Of a stretch of DNA of 64,000 nt, positions 1 through 59,255 are shown piece after piece. The stretch is from positions 76,500,659 to 76,564,658 of the forward strand of contig CM049313.1 in the NCBI GenBank assembly GCA_026874595.1, given 5' to 3'. A program made the translations under genes and the position numbers. The stretch's first letter is position 1. Each line of letters starts with the position of its first letter. The notes beneath the pieces were generated by a model. That model did no database searches and was not told the origin of the DNA. It saw nothing but the letters and a program-made list of their open reading frames with translations. The stretch comes from Sipunculus nudus (Eukaryota; Annelida; Sipuncula; Golfingiida; Sipunculidae).

Positions 1-79
1 AACGATTTATATGCAGCGGTGGCGGCGGCTGGACCGGTATGAAAACATAGTATCCCCCGACTTTGTCTGGGGATACAAT
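1..79 (+). mobile_element. 3' end of HINE-like family P1, with terminal hairpin
   Basis: A GC-rich GCGGTGGCGGCGG stretch is followed by a hairpin at 50-76: GTATCCCC, one C/T mismatch, GAC, loop TTT, GTC, GGGGATAC. The same end recurs near 43590-43620 and, inverted and decayed, at 22322-22350. A terminal hairpin followed directly by A-rich DNA fits the 3' end of a non-autonomous Helentron (HINE/pearl). The rest of this copy is off the window edge. Confidence 0.6.
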
Positions 80-620
80 GATTGCAGATGGCACCACCAG
101 TCTTATGTAGAAGATCTATGGATATGCACAATTTCAGGCCAATAGGGCAAACTACTCCTCAGAAAAGGGCATTAATTTATTCTACATAAAAACAGGAAGT
201 TAGCTGGCACCACCTGTCTAGTTTATGAGAAAACTTTCCAAGATGGATGGACATGTCAAAATTCAGACCAATACCTTGAACCACTCCGGAGATATGAGCA
301 GTTTTAAGCAAAAGCAGATGGACGCTTTGGCAAATGATTGCAGATAGCGCCATCAGTCTTGATACAAGATGGAGGTATCCAAGATCAATGTACATACACA
401 ATTCCAGCCCAATCTGTTGATTTTTTTTTTACTTTTAACGCTCACAGTCAAGTGGCCATAATGGGGTATTAAAAGGCATAAAAACAAGAGAAAGACAGAA
501 GGTGGCACCACCTGTCTTCCACAAACTACAAAGCTATCCAAGATCTTCTGTCAATTTGATTTTTGGACCAATCCATACATCCCTTATTGAGATATTTATG
601 ATTTTGTGTAATCTTCACAG
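80..620 (+). repeat. P1-family body, left part (interrupted by TIR element X)
   Basis: Degenerate repeat with phrases such as ACTTTCCAAGATGGATGGAC and GGTGGCACCACCTGTCTTCC. It is colinear with 26130-26620, where the same block is uninterrupted. No coding content. Confidence 0.6.
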
Positions 621-2452
621 TACCGTAATGTCTACTTGAATTCGTACAGGAAAAAATAATTATTTTTCTCAGTGTGTGAATTATTATATGTAAAATATGA
701 AAAATTAGAATATTGCAGGAGAGAAGATCGTTTGACACCTGAGAACCGGCGATGGGCGATAATAGATGATGTACGGCAACTCCCATGTTAATTATTATTT
801 AACACTTGTTCGGGAATATATGTGAGCGCTGCTGGTGACGAAAAAGATATCCATTTTATCCCGTAACTGGCATTTTATAAACTGGTGTTTTATATATATA
901 TATATATATGTATAATATAAAGGGTTTTAGCCGCGCCGGTCGGGGGTAACCGGGCAGCCTGTACTGCCGGCCGTAACAAACTTAACATTCGTAACCCACA
1001 GACCGGCACAAAAGATCATAAAGATCGTCAAAAATCCAGCTACCGGCAAAAGAACTTCAGTAATTCATTACCCCAAACTGTTAAATTTGTACCTCATTAG
1101 TATGTTAACAAATTTATTTGATCACAGCTGTGGTGCAAACAAAATTGACAGGAGTCACTGAGCACCTTAATATTACACATCAAATAAATTATTGGTAAAC
1201 AAACAAGCAACGAAGTGTTTCACTGTTTGGACATGAAAGGAAAACATCATTAGCCAGGGGTCTCTCACGGCCAACAGCGGTGCGTAGCATCATTAGTGGT
1301 AAGAAAATGGGCTATTGTTTTGTAATACTTCATGGCAACATTTTAATTCATTTACAAACATTACTTGTATGGATTGCAGAATACGCCCAAAAAAAATGGT
1401 AATGGTGATTTTCTTAGGGCGTTAATGAAATTTATTCGGGGTGCTACCTGGCGGCAAGTGAACTTATTACAGCCGTGAATATGTAATCTCAGCAGATTTT
1501 ATTTATATATTTCAATAAATTGTTTATTTTACCTGTTTGGTAATTTCAGTGGAAAGAAATAAATGAAAAAAAATATATGTTTATCATATTTTTAAACTGG
1601 GGCGGGGGAGTAACAAAAAAGGGGGGAACAAAATTGGTAGGTTTGAACCAGGGGCACATAGTTCACACTAAAGCCGTTCATACGCCTTTATCCAAATGGC
1701 CACAGTAACCAACAAAGTTTTTATTTGGGAGATTCTAATAAGATTTATACAGCGGGAAAAAAAATAAATTATTTCACGGACATAACCAGGATTTATCAAA
1801 TTAAAACCCTTGAAGACAGCGGTATATCCTTTGTAGCTGCAGTTCAAAGCACTCTGACGATCTCCATTTAACCTTTGATGTCTTGTAGCACCAGGTCATG
1901 CCTGTGATCAGTGGTCCGTGCGAGGTTTGTCCCAAGTGGATTACTAGTATATGATCATCAGCTAATGTGATTTTTGTCCCACTTACAAATCCTTCTCATT
2001 ATATTATTAAGTAAACAAAATATTATCAATTAAGACACATTTTTTACCTCGAGTTCTATTGTTCAAATCACATTCATGCTGTAACAAGTCTGAAGCAAAG
2101 GTGGCCCATCGGTATCAGTTAAGCGACAGTTTTCCCTATTTACATACATGAAGTCGCAAATCTGATAAAATTATTCCGATAAATTATCATATTACTTCCT
2201 CGCACTCAGACATGAAGATGTGTTGTTATCAGGTGAACACCGTAGACATTTGATTCATCTCCGCGTGCAAAGCCGTTTTAATCATAGCTACAATTTCTGT
2301 TCATACGGACCGCCGGTGGTCACCGGCAATAGCTAATATCGGCACAGTATGTTGGTGTACGAATTCATATATGTAATATAGAAAAATATGATTCAGGAAA
2401 TTTATAGTGTGCGAACTAATGAAGGATACAAACTGATGTAGACATTACGGTA
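621..2452 (-). mobile_element. TIR DNA transposon X, copy 1 (non-autonomous as seen)
   Basis: Inverted ends TACCGTAATGTCTAC (621 on) and GTAGACATTACGGTA (ending 2452), with TA flanks suggesting a TA target duplication. The interior holds an AT microsatellite, a GC-rich block (CCGGCCGTAACAAAC) and no recognisable transposase. A second copy in opposite orientation lies at 50788-52428. The P1 copy at 26.6 kb preserves the empty site (...ATATATGG...). This copy has about 240-260 bp around 1410-1645 that copy 2 lacks. A Tc1/mariner-like superfamily is inferred from the TA flanks only. Confidence 0.75.
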
Positions 2453-2985
2453 TATGGTGATGTTCAATGTCAAGGCAACTCTCATAGGAAAGGTCATGAC
2501 CCCAATTTAAAAATACATCATCCCATAACCAATGTCTATGTATATGCATAATAGGAAAGAAATCTGTCCATTAGTTTTTTACTTATAATACTCACAGTAT
2601 TGTTAAGTGGCAATGAAGGGGGTATGGAACGGCATGAAAACAAGAAAAGGATAACAGGTGGTGCCACCAGTTTCCGGTAAATGACAACACTATCCAAGAT
2701 CTGCAGTTATGGATCAATCCATGCCAGATTTCTTGACATATTTAAGAATCTGTGTGATTTTTCCCCAAAACGGGTCTAATCAAGGTCAAGGTCACTCTCC
2801 TAGTAGAGGTCATGACCCCATTTAAATAGGTTTTGTCCTCTCACCCATATCTATGCACATGTCAGGTTTGGTAAAGATCCGTGAATTATTTTTTGAGTTA
2901 TCGCGTCCAAATGAAATCACTGCGGCGGTGGTGCAACCATGCCTAAACCATAGTATCTGCAGACTTTGTCTTTATTATAGAGATA
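2453..2985 (+). repeat. P1-family body, right part, with decayed 3' end
   Basis: Continues the block cut by element X: CTCTCATAGGAAAGGTCATG and GGTGGTGCCACCAGTTTCCG recur here and near 26650 and 43140-43340. It ends in a decayed GCGGCGGTGGTG...ATAGTATCTGCAGAC form of the P1 terminus at about 2923-2965. No genes. Confidence 0.6.
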
Positions 2986-3027
2986 TAAACATGCTGTCTG
3001 AACTGGTCACATGTTAGCTGAGCCTAC

Positions 3028-48670
<45,643 letters not shown>

Positions 48671-50787
48671 CTGTAAAAAAACAAAATTACACATCAGTTG
48701 TCACTTGCTGCTTATTTAAAAACAGGAAATGCATGCACTTTAAGTCATCAGTCAGGCAATGTTTAGGACAATCTGGGCCAATCTCAGGTAAATATTGTTG
48801 CAAAAAAGTGATGTGACACTGACAGTGTGACAGGTAATGTATGGACCATGCACAAAACACCTAACAACATGTTCCTTAATATTTTGGGATTTTCAGTATC
48901 ACACCTAAAGTAAATTTTGTCAAATCAACAGAAAAATGTTATTATTACAATATTAGCTGTAGGCCAAAGACCAAATTATCTTCGTAATCATCACTAATTC
49001 TCCATAACAACTACAGAGATGAAGTCCATATGAATAACACAACTGTGCCACAACCAATGTAATCAGACAGACAAGAGTGGGTCTCACATGTTTAAATATA
49101 AAATTTGGAGGTGGATGCACAATGAGATACCACACTTCCATTGGTCTGATTACAATTCTTTACTCTATGCCAGCCCTAGCCATGTGTATGATGTTGCACT
49201 GACTGACGTCATCAGCTGGTATCGCTATATCTTTGTTCTCCAGAGATAAATATATTGCAGTCTTTGTGAACTGCTTTGCCATTATTGAGATCATTTTTCT
49301 CATACAAATTTCGAGCAAAGTAAGACATTATTATTCACTTGGTAGTCAGCTGAAAAGCTCCTACAACCCTTGGCATAGAACTTTTTATACTGTCTCCTTT
49401 GGTAGTTGTTTAAAAAATATACCATTAAAACTGAGAAAATTCAGAAAACATTAGATAAACTAGGAAACTTGAGAAGACATTAAGATAAGCCTGGGAATCC
49501 AGGTTAAGACAAATGTTTTTTAAAGTCAGAAACATAATACAATAATCCGGCCCCCCTTTTTTTATTAAATATTCCTTAATTATAATCATGGCTGCCCAAA
49601 AAGACAATTTAGCATTGCCTAGAAGCAGTCAAGACATGCAAAATATCCTTTCCAAAATGGTGGTAAGCCACTGAATGCAGTTTCCTGAACAGATTATATA
49701 ATATGAATTTCATGTGTCAACAAAAAGGTTCTGGAACACTAGTTACATATGCAGAGCTGTCACACTTTCTGGATCGTTTATGATGCATTAAGTGTTTCTT
49801 GGTAACTCTGTGACTAAAAGGGAAGTGCCCTGGTAAGGTTACATGACACAAAGTCATGCTCTAACAAGAAATCACGCAAAATGCTATAAATCAGAGAATC
49901 TATGTCATGTCTTGAATACATTCATATTCTCAAGGGACAAGCTTTGCTGGAAAAGTTTAATACCAGCCAAGGGATATATTTATTATGCAATTAAAGTAAT
50001 ATGCTTGCAAAAAGCATTGTTCCCATTATTCATAATACAGTAACTAATTGTCTGTGACAAATTAATAATGTGATAAGCTGCTTAATCTTAACAGTGTTTT
50101 CCCAATAACTTCAGCTTTTATCATGCATGTTTGTCACATTCATACATACATGTTATATTGTATATCGTAGCTGCACTTTATCCCCAGATTTATATGGAGC
50201 ATCAGTCAACAGTTAATGGAGATCAGAAGTCAGAGAACAAGATCAACGACTGGATACTTTGCAATTTTGTTTTTGTATAGTTTCGTTTCAATTAGTGCAA
50301 TCTGTGTTTGTTTTTGAGCTGGTGATAATAAATATTCAGACAGGCACTAAAAAACCAATCCAAACCAAGATATACATAAGAGCAATCACTGAACCAAATT
50401 TGGGGACAATTATTCAGTTGTTTGAATCCTTTTGTCATTCCTTAAGGACACTACAGCATTCCAAGCTAGCTTAGTGGGGAGGGGAGGCTCTGTGCTATAG
50501 TCCGTTTTATCCCCTCATGTCCACCTGATTTTTGCTATGAAAATTTTTATTAGGTACATTTCAAGGGAAACAATTAAAGTGTAGAGGAGATGATTACAGA
50601 ACCTAATTTTCAACTAGGTAACTAAATTCCTACCTTATGCCATATTTGAGTAACAGAATTTTCTGAAAATATGAGAAATCAGTCTACATTTTACAACATA
50701 TCAGACCCACTTATGGCGGTCAAGGTCGTTGGTCACATGCAAAAACAGCCTCAACTGACAACTGCTGATTGGATGATCTCATGTAAA
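48671..50787. other. Unassigned sequence upstream of myosin exon a
   Basis: Presumably intron, since the exon at 48576-48670 starts with a good acceptor. No upstream myosin exon (the ISVNPFKQ-type segment) was seen on the minus strand, and no shared repeat was found. Confidence 0.6.
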
Positions 50788-52097
50788 TACCGTAATGTCT
50801 ACATCAGTTCGTATCCTTCATTAGTTCGCACACTATAAATTTCCTGAATCATATTTTTCTATATTACATATATGAATTTGTACACCAACATACTGTGCCG
50901 ATATTAGCTATTGCTGGTGACCACCGGCGGTCCGTATGAACAGTAATTGTAGCTATGATTAAAACGGCTTTGCATGCGGAGATGAATCAAATGTCTATGT
51001 TTTTCACCTGATAACAACACATCTTTATGTCTTAGTGTGAAGAAGTAACATGATAATTTATCGGAACAATTTTATCAAATTTGCGACTTCATGTATGTAA
51101 ATAGGAAAAACTGTCGCTTAACTGATACCGATGGGCCATCTTGTTACAGCATGAATGTGATTTGAACAATAGAACTCGAGGTAAAAAATGTGTCTTAATC
51201 GATAATATTTTGTTTACTTAATAATATAATAAGAAGGATTTGTAAGTGGGACAAAAATCACATTAGCTGATGATCATCCTGATCATATACTAGTAATCCA
51301 CTTTGGACAAACCTCACACGGACCGCTGATCACAGGCATGACCTGGTGCTACAAGACATCAAAGGTTAAATGGAGATCGTCAGAGTGCTTTGAATCGCAG
51401 CTACAAAGGATATACCGCTGTCTTCAAGGGTTTTAATTTGATAATCCCGGTTATGTCTGTGAAATAATTTATTAATTTTTTTCGTGCTGTATAAATCTTA
51501 TTAGAATCTCCCAAATTAAAAACTCCCGCGTAATTCGTTGGTTACTGTGGCCATTTGGTTAAAGGCGCATGAACTGCTTTAGTGTGAACTATGTGCCCTG
51601 GTTCAAAATCACCATTACCATTTTATTAGGGCGTTTTCTGCAATCCATAAAAATAATGTTTGTAAATGAATTAAATGTTGCCATGAAGTATTACAAAACA
51701 ATAGCCCATTTTCTTACCACTAAAAATGCTACGCACCGCTGTAGGCCGTGAGAGACCCCTGGCTAATGATGTTTTCCTTTCATGTCCAAACTGTGAAACA
51801 CTTCTTTGCTTGTTTGTTTACCAATAATTTATTTGATGTGTAATATTAAGGTGATCAGCGACTCCTGTCAATTTTGTTTGCACCACAGCCGTGATCAAAT
51901 AAATTTGTTAACATACTAATGAGGTACAAATTTAACAGTTTGGGGTAATGAATTACTGAAGTTCTATTGCCGGTAGCTGGATTTTTGACGATCTTTATGA
52001 TCTTTTGTGCCGGTCTGTGGGTTACGAATGTTAAATCTGTTACGGCCGGCGATACAGGCTGTCCCGGTTACCCCCGAACGGCGCGGCTTAAACTCTG

Positions 52098-52163
<66 letters not shown>

Positions 52164-52428
52164 CTGGTTTATAAAATGCCAGTTACGGGATAAACTGGAT
52201 ATCTTTTTCGTCACCAGCAGCGCTCACATATATTCCCGAACAAGTGTTAAATAATAATTAACATGGGAGTTGCCGTACATCATCTATTATCGCCCATCGC
52301 CGGTTCTCAGGTGTCAAACGATCTTCTCTCCTGCAATATTCTAATTTTTCATATTTTACATATAATAATTCACACACTGAGAAAAATAATTATTTTTTCC
52401 TGTACGAATTCAAGTAGACATTACGGTA
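50788..52428 (+). mobile_element. TIR DNA transposon X, copy 2 (inverted relative to copy 1)
   Basis: TA-flanked, with ends TACCGTAATGTCTAC (50788 on) and GTAGACATTACGGTA (ending 52428). The interior is the reverse complement of 621-2452 with few differences: a long (TA)n at 52098-52158 and loss of about 250 bp relative to copy 1. Small open frames at 51569 and 51967 are not conserved intact in copy 1. No transposase motif was seen. Confidence 0.75.
52098..52158. repeat. (TA)n microsatellite inside element X copy 2
   Basis: About 30 TA units. Copy 1 has a shorter TA run at about 889-909, so the tract differs between copies. Confidence 0.9.
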
Positions 52429-52884
52429 CTCTAAAAAATATAACCAGCTAAAACAAAGATGGCTACTTATGGAAGGACACACCATATCTGCCAGATCATT
52501 ATAAAGATTCCAAAATGTTGTGAAACATAAACGGGGGTTTTATTGTAAAATTCTTAACTGCCATATTAGGTTGTCACTTCCATATGTTGTTTACTTCGAA
52601 AATATTGAAAAATATAAACTTTTAAGTAAATCATCTACAAAAAACAGGTGGACAGCAGGTGGTGAAACGGACTATAGTACATCATACCGGAATTTCATCT
52701 CATTGAGAACATCTAGTACTTATATTCTTTGTTTAAAAAATATATTTGCTAGCTGAATTATTGCAGCAGTTTTTTAAATGTACCAGGGCTCCAAGCCTCC
52801 AACCAGGCTCCTTAGGAATAGAAACATTTAACCAGAGGATTTAACACAAAACAATCAGAGTTTACAGGAGTTATAAGGAAAAAA
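52429..52884. other. Unassigned segment between element X copy 2 and P3 copy 4
   Basis: About 455 bp. A 78-codon plus-strand frame (52520-52756) has no motif I recognise and no supporting features. Confidence 0.45.
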
Positions 52885-55070
52885 ACAAGGGACCCATGGG
52901 TCATGGCGCTCAGCTGTTATATATGATAAAAAATATGATTTGGGAATGAGGCACATTCTGGTTTTGTGTGGTAATAGATATAAGCTTTATTAATATTATC
53001 AGTTGTTGGTGTTTAGCTTATGTATGATTTTGATAGTATCTTTGGAGACAGGGAAGAGGATTGATTTAATTTATTTTATTAATAAATGGAGTGCTATTGT
53101 CATACAGATTTTGACTTGGCCATATAACTTATAAGCAGCACAAATAGTTAAAGAGTTTAACTATTTATTAAAATTTAATAACAAATATTGTGCCAATATA
53201 ATTCTTATTTAAAAAATAATAAGAAAATCATATGATTTTTTAAAATAAAATATACCTGAAATGATTATTAAAATAATATTATAGAATATATTCATGAATG
53301 CATTCATGAATACATTTTGAAAGTATCTGCACTGGTATTCAAATACTGATTATTAAAATAATATTATAGAATATATTCATGAATGCATTCATGAATACAT
53401 TTTGAAAGTATCTGCACTGGTATTCAAATACTTTCATTCTTACCTGAATTCCTATTCTTATGCAAGAATTTTTTTAATGCAGTACATATTCATATTCTTA
53501 TTCAAATACATTTGCATTCGCACCATGTCTAGCATTTATTCAGTTTTAGCCAAACAATTATGTTGAGAATCCAGAATATACAAAATTCACAAATTTAAAT
53601 AATGATCATAAGTAACCTGGTTTTAAGGCTTTTATTTATATTAAAAAAAATAAATGTAATATATTCACTCTGGACTACTTTCACATCAATCTACACACTA
53701 GACACAGTAGGAATCTAGATTAATATTATCAACTGCATCTTTGTCTATCATTAATTTCCTTCATATGATCCCTAATGATTAGTAATGAATAATATGATTT
53801 ATTTTTTATCATTAAAATTGAACTGAAAAATACCATAGGTGACTGCATGGTGTTATTTGGAATAACATTGACATTGATATTCTATCCATCCATACAAGAT
53901 TCTTACATCATCAGTAACTGCAAGTTAATTTCCTGTCACTCATCAACTAATGAATTCCTTTTCTATTAATTTTTCTTTAATTTGTTATTAAAAACCAATA
54001 AAAAGGAATTAATTGTTAATTGTTATTTTGTTTTTTAAAACAACTACAAGATGAGTTGGGTTGGACACCTGAATCAACTGTGGCTGGCCATAAGCTGCCT
54101 GGCTGCCCCAGTGTATGCCTCACCTCAAGCCTGCATAATTTGTTGAAAGGTCAACAAGGTCAACATACAAGTGACTGAAGAGGGGCTCAGTATAGCCTGG
54201 GTTTGACATGGTCTCATAAAAACATTAATAAAAGCTACTTTTTTTGGCCAATTTCTTTCAGCTTTCTAAACTACAAAGCTGAAATCCTTATGTGTGCATG
54301 ATATGAAAATTTTATCAACAGTGCTCTCAGGAAATAAACATGCCATGGTCAAAGTTTGGCTAAATTTAAGGTACTAATTTTATATTTATACTAATAACTT
54401 ATAAAATTTGAAAAATTCAGAACTAATTTTGGGTATTGAATTGAATCTTGATTAAATAATGTTACATCCCTGACAAAAAATCTCTAGCTTCAGTAATCCT
54501 CTTGTTAAGGGAGTAAATATATTTATTGATTTTTTAAAAAGTGCATTATGTTTGGGCCCATAACTTGAAATAATTATGCAATACTGACATCATTTCTGGC
54601 ATGTGCATTGTGAATGTATAGAAAAATATGTATATTATATATGATCAAAGTCAGATCAGTGGTTTTGATATTAGGCAGTCTTAAAGTGTAACAATGGGTT
54701 TTTAATGGAAAAATGAAGTTTTTCATTTATATCTCGAAGGAATTAAGTCCTAGTGACAAAATTCTTGGCATAGTAGGGGATTTTGGAGAAATCTAACTGT
54801 ATGCCAAATTTAAGGAACTTAAAGCTGAAGATGGGGAGCTGAGCTCTAGCAAACTGCATAACACTCGCTTGATGTAAACAATATGTGACATGGTGCTTGA
54901 AAACTTGAATAAAATCTACAGTTTTCAAATTTTTGGTGTTAATATTTGAAATGCTTACAAAAACATGCTTTGAAAACTGAATCCACATCAGTTACAGGAA
55001 AAAAATGTGCCATGGTCAAAGTTGGGCAATATTTAAGGTACCAATTTTTTATTTTTGCTAATACTTTAAA
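52885..55070 (+). mobile_element. HINE-like element P3, copy 4, left part
   Basis: Starts ACAAGGGACCCATGGGTCAT, then GGCGCTCAGCTG. Colinear with copy 3 apart from an internal ~75-bp duplication (TTCATGAATGCATTCATGAA at about 53291 and 53379). It is cut at GCTAATACTTTA by another P3 element and resumes at about 57865 with TTTAAAAGATCTTGATC, running to about 58035. Confidence 0.75.
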
Positions 55071-57864
55071 CAAGGGACCTATGGGTCACGTCGCTCAGCT
55101 GAATTTTGGAAAATATTAGTAACTGCAAAATATTTTTGTTTCTTATGGTTTTTCCCTGTATATTAAGCTAAGAGAAAATGGCCCAGCTTAAATGAAACTC
55201 TGTAAATTATAGAATAATGGACATGAGCTAAAGCATATGGACTGTGTAATAAATGAAACCTTTGGCCTGAAACCATTTAGTGATGCACCAAGGAAAAAAA
55301 TGGGCTTACGGTAAGTGTCATATAAAAGTTCCATTTCATAAACAAATAATGTGTGAAGGTAATTAATTTTTCAAAAGTTAAATATATGGCCATATGAGTT
55401 AAAAATTAATCCCACAAAGTTTGACCAATATTTCTAATTTTAAAAACTAGATAACTAGGCCCCACCAACTTTAAGAGATATGAACGAAATGCTACAAAGT
55501 ATTTATATCTTCTTAAATCTTGTCAGTTAGCACTTTCATTAGGTCCTAATATTTTACCATATATGAATATTAGGATTAAATTCCTGAACATTTTTTTCTT
55601 TAAAAAAAATCAAAATTGTCCAAGTCTCAACAGAAAGAATTTTTTAACATTAAAATTATAAGCTTTGTCTTGTATATTAGTCCTGTGTATCAAAGCGGTG
55701 GGTTAAGTGAGGGGTCTCTGTTGTTACTGTTCATCGCTGAAATTATAAGATTCATCTTGTTTAGAGTACAGGTCTGTCAACAGAATGGGGTGGGAGGGGG
55801 GGAGAGAAAGGCTCCCTGTGGGACTATGCTGGCAGCCTGATCAAGCTCAACAAGAGAGAGGGCTTGCCGGAGTGATGGGATTACATAACAGCCTGGGGAG
55901 CATAGAGAGTTGCATTAGATGACCTACAGTGACCTCAGTGGACTGCTTGACAATGTAAGGGAATACAACAAGAGCCTCCAAACAAATTCAATAACTAGCC
56001 TAAATTTGCAGCTTTTATTTTTCATATTTAAGATTTTAACAGATTTAATCCTTATGTGTACATGCTGTGAAAATAACATCCACAGTACTTACAGGAAAAA
56101 ATTGTGCTGTGGCCAAAGTTGGGCAAATTTAAGGTACTGATTTTATATTTATGCTTATAACTTAAAAAAAAATTGCAAATTTCAGATCTAATTTTCCGTA
56201 TGATGTTAAATGATGTTATATTCCTGATAAAAAGTCACAGCCATTCTTATGTTAAGTGAGTAAATATATATCCTGATTTTTTACAAAGTGCATTATGTTT
56301 GGGCCTATAACTTCAACAAATTATGCAATACTGACCTAAATTTTGGTATGTACATAGGAAATCTATGGAGAATATGAATATTTACAATTACATCTAACAT
56401 TATGCCAATTTTTGGATTACCAGGTAAACAAAAGTAGGGTCATGATGCTAGAAAATACAAATACATTAAGTCTTCTAAAAAACTTCAATAGCTAGACTAT
56501 TTTTTAAGCTTATACTTTCAAATTCAAAATTCATCAGATTAAATCCATATGTAAACTGGCTGTGAAAATTAAATCAAATGTACTTTAAGAAAAAAACATG
56601 CAATGGTAAAATTAAGGCAAAATTTAAGGTACCAATTTTTTATTTTTGCTAATATTTTTAAAAATTTAACAGATTTTGATCAAATTTTGGGTATACAATT
56701 TAATTTTGATTAATGAAAGATATATTACTGGAAAAAAGTCCATAGCTTTAAAATGTTTTGTATTAAGTGATCAAATATCTTTCCTGATTTTTTACGAAAT
56801 GCATTATGTTTGAGCCCATTACTTTTTTTAAATCATATAATAAAGACCTAATTTCTGGCATGTACATAGGAACTATATAGAGGAATATTTATGGTAAATT
56901 TGAGAAAAAAAGGTGAGTGGTTTCGTAGTTAGGCTGTCCTGAAATGTGAAAATAGGTTTTTAATAAAAAATTGAGGTTTTTCCTTAATTTCTCAAAGAAA
57001 CAAAGTCGCAAAGACCCAGTTTTGGCTTGGTAGGAGATCTTGGGGACATCTAACAATATGCCAACAACCTTGGGAGCATACAGAGCTGCACTGAATGACC
57101 AACAGTGACCACAGTGGACTGCTTGACAATGTAAGGGAATACAACAAGAGCCTCCAAAAAAATTCAATAACTAGCCTAATTTTGCAACTTTTATTTTCAA
57201 ATTTCAGATTTTAACAGATTAAATCCTTATTTGTACATGCTGTGAAAATTAGGTCAACAGTACTTACAGGAAAAAAATGTGCCATGGTCAAAAGTGGGCA
57301 AAATTTAAGGTACCAATTTTTTATTTTTGCTAATATTTTTAAAAATTTAAAAGATTTTGATCAAATTTTAGGTATACAATTTAATTTTGATTAATTAAAG
57401 TTATATTACTGGAAAAAAAGTCCATAGCTTTAACATGTTTTGTGTTAAGTGTTCAAATATCTTTCCTGATTTCTTACAAAATGCATTATGTTTGGGCCCA
57501 TAACTTTTTTAAATTACATAATACAGACCTAATTTCTGGCATGTACATAGGAACTATATAGAGGAATATTTATGGTAAATATGAGGAAAAACAGATGAGT
57601 GGTTTTGATATTAGGCAGTCCTGAAGTGTGAAAATAGGTTTTTAATAAAAAATTTGAGGTTTTTCCTTAATTTCTCAAAGGAACGAAGTGGCAAAGACCC
57701 AGTTTTTGGCTTGGTAGGAGATCTTGGGGACATCTAACATTATGCCGAATTTTGGATTCCTAGATCTTACGGTTTCAAAACGTGCCACATCTACGGACGG
57801 ACGGACAGACGGACAATGGACCACGACTATAGCTCAGATGACTTATAGTCAGCTGAGCTAAAAA
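55071..57864 (+). mobile_element. HINE-like element P3, copy 5, nested inside copy 4
   Basis: Starts ACAAGGGACCTATGGGTCAC, then GTCGCTCAGCTG. Ends with CGGACGGACGGACAGACGG and the 31-nt hairpin at 57830-57860, then AAAA. Inside, GACTGCTTGACAATGTAAGG with its neighbours occurs twice (about 55940 and 57118), a ~1.18-kb internal duplication. It is a self-insertion of the family. Confidence 0.78.
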
Positions 57865-58035
57865 TTTAAAAGATCTTGATCTAATTTTGGGTAAACAATT
57901 TAATTTTGATTAATAAAAGTTATATTACTGGAAAAAAAGTGCTCAGCTTTAACAAGTTTTGTGTTAAGTGATCAAATTTCTTTCCTGATTATTTACAAAA
58001 TGCATTATGTTTGGGCCAATAACGTTTTTAAATTT
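57865..58035 (+). mobile_element. P3 copy 4, right part
   Basis: Continuation of 52885-55070 after the nested copy. It corresponds to the copy-3 sequence around 35930-36085 and then stops, so copy 4 lacks its own microsatellite and hairpin. Confidence 0.65.
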
Positions 58036-58889
58036 TTAAATCAACAAGTCTGATTAATTCTTTTCTATGACTGCGTCACTTATATGAACAGTTCCAGAAA
58101 GGAACTGTTTTCAATAAAAAAAGGCTAAATAAAATAATAATTATTTAAATATAACATTTATCCTGGAAATAATACTGTGCAGTGAAAAATATACAAAAAA
58201 TATAGAAGATTACAGTCTAAATGCTGGAAAATATATCGGGAAATTAGGTGATCATGTTTTTTCAAAGGAATAAAGGTGTCAGTGGCAGCCCTGATGTAGA
58301 AATGCCAGCTAACTCAAACAGAGAACAGCTGTATAATTTACTAACATACATTTCAATTAGCGTTGTCAGAAGGTTCATGATTGCTGTTGACAATGTCAGA
58401 AGTCCTGACAGTAAGGTGCTCCAGGCCAGTAAACTACTGACAAGTGACAAATTGATACTCACTGATCATATACTGGGCCTGTGTAAAGTCAATGTTTCAT
58501 GATATAATCATCCACAGACAACTTATCAGTATGAGTAGAACTTTTTGCTATATGACAATAGACTTTTCAACCAAAGAAATTCTCGCCCTAGATGTTCAAG
58601 CTAGGCATTTGTCATTCATATATTTCCGAAAGCTTATAAGGATATTTGTTGGTTTTACAGCATCAGATTTTTCAGTTCGAGTCATTTTGGCCAGGATGTT
58701 CTAATCATGCATTCTGGCATTGACATACATTTTTAGCCTTAACCTAACCAATAAACCCATAAAAAAATGTTTAAATTCATGTAGAGCACTTGATAAACTT
58801 CAGATGTATCTGTTGTACTGACTATTTTTGAAAAAGTTACATGCCCATCACAAATAAATGGAGTGGAAAACTAGGGGTCAAACAAGACC
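58036..58889. other. Unassigned segment
   Basis: About 850 bp. An 84-codon plus-strand frame at 58248-58502 (MIMFFQRNKGVSGSPDVEMP...) has no recognised motif. It may be part of the LINE remnant that starts to be recognisable near 58890. Confidence 0.4.
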
Positions 58890-59007
58890 AAAAATTAAAT
58901 GCATGCAATCAAGTGTTTGTAAGCAACTCCTTGGTGTGAATAAAAAGATAGTTATTACTGCTATATTAGAATGTGGAAGGTACACCCTACACTGTATACA
59001 TTTGAAA
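58890..59007 (+). pseudogene. LINE (non-LTR retrotransposon) ORF2 remnant, piece 1
   Basis: Reads KCMQSSVCKQLLGVNKKIVI and then TAILECGRYTLHCIHLK. It recalls the LGVNKKT...GELGRYPLH region after the RT domain of animal LINEs. It is cut at 59008 by a P3 element and continues beyond it at 62007. Confidence 0.6.
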
Positions 59008-59255
59008 AACTAGGGACCCAGGTGTCTCGACGCTCAGCTGTATTTGTCTTTAAGGATATTTTTAAAGAAATTTTCAGAATGATGGTCCTATGACCTTAAC
59101 CACTGACCTTGTGACCAAAAAATCTGAGAAATTATTATCCTTAAACTTGCAGCATTTAGGTTATTGTAACAATCTTCTAAAAAATGAGGATCCAGTGACC
59201 TTGACCTCCTACCAGGTAACCTCAGAATCTACAGATTTCTTCCACTTTGGGCAAG

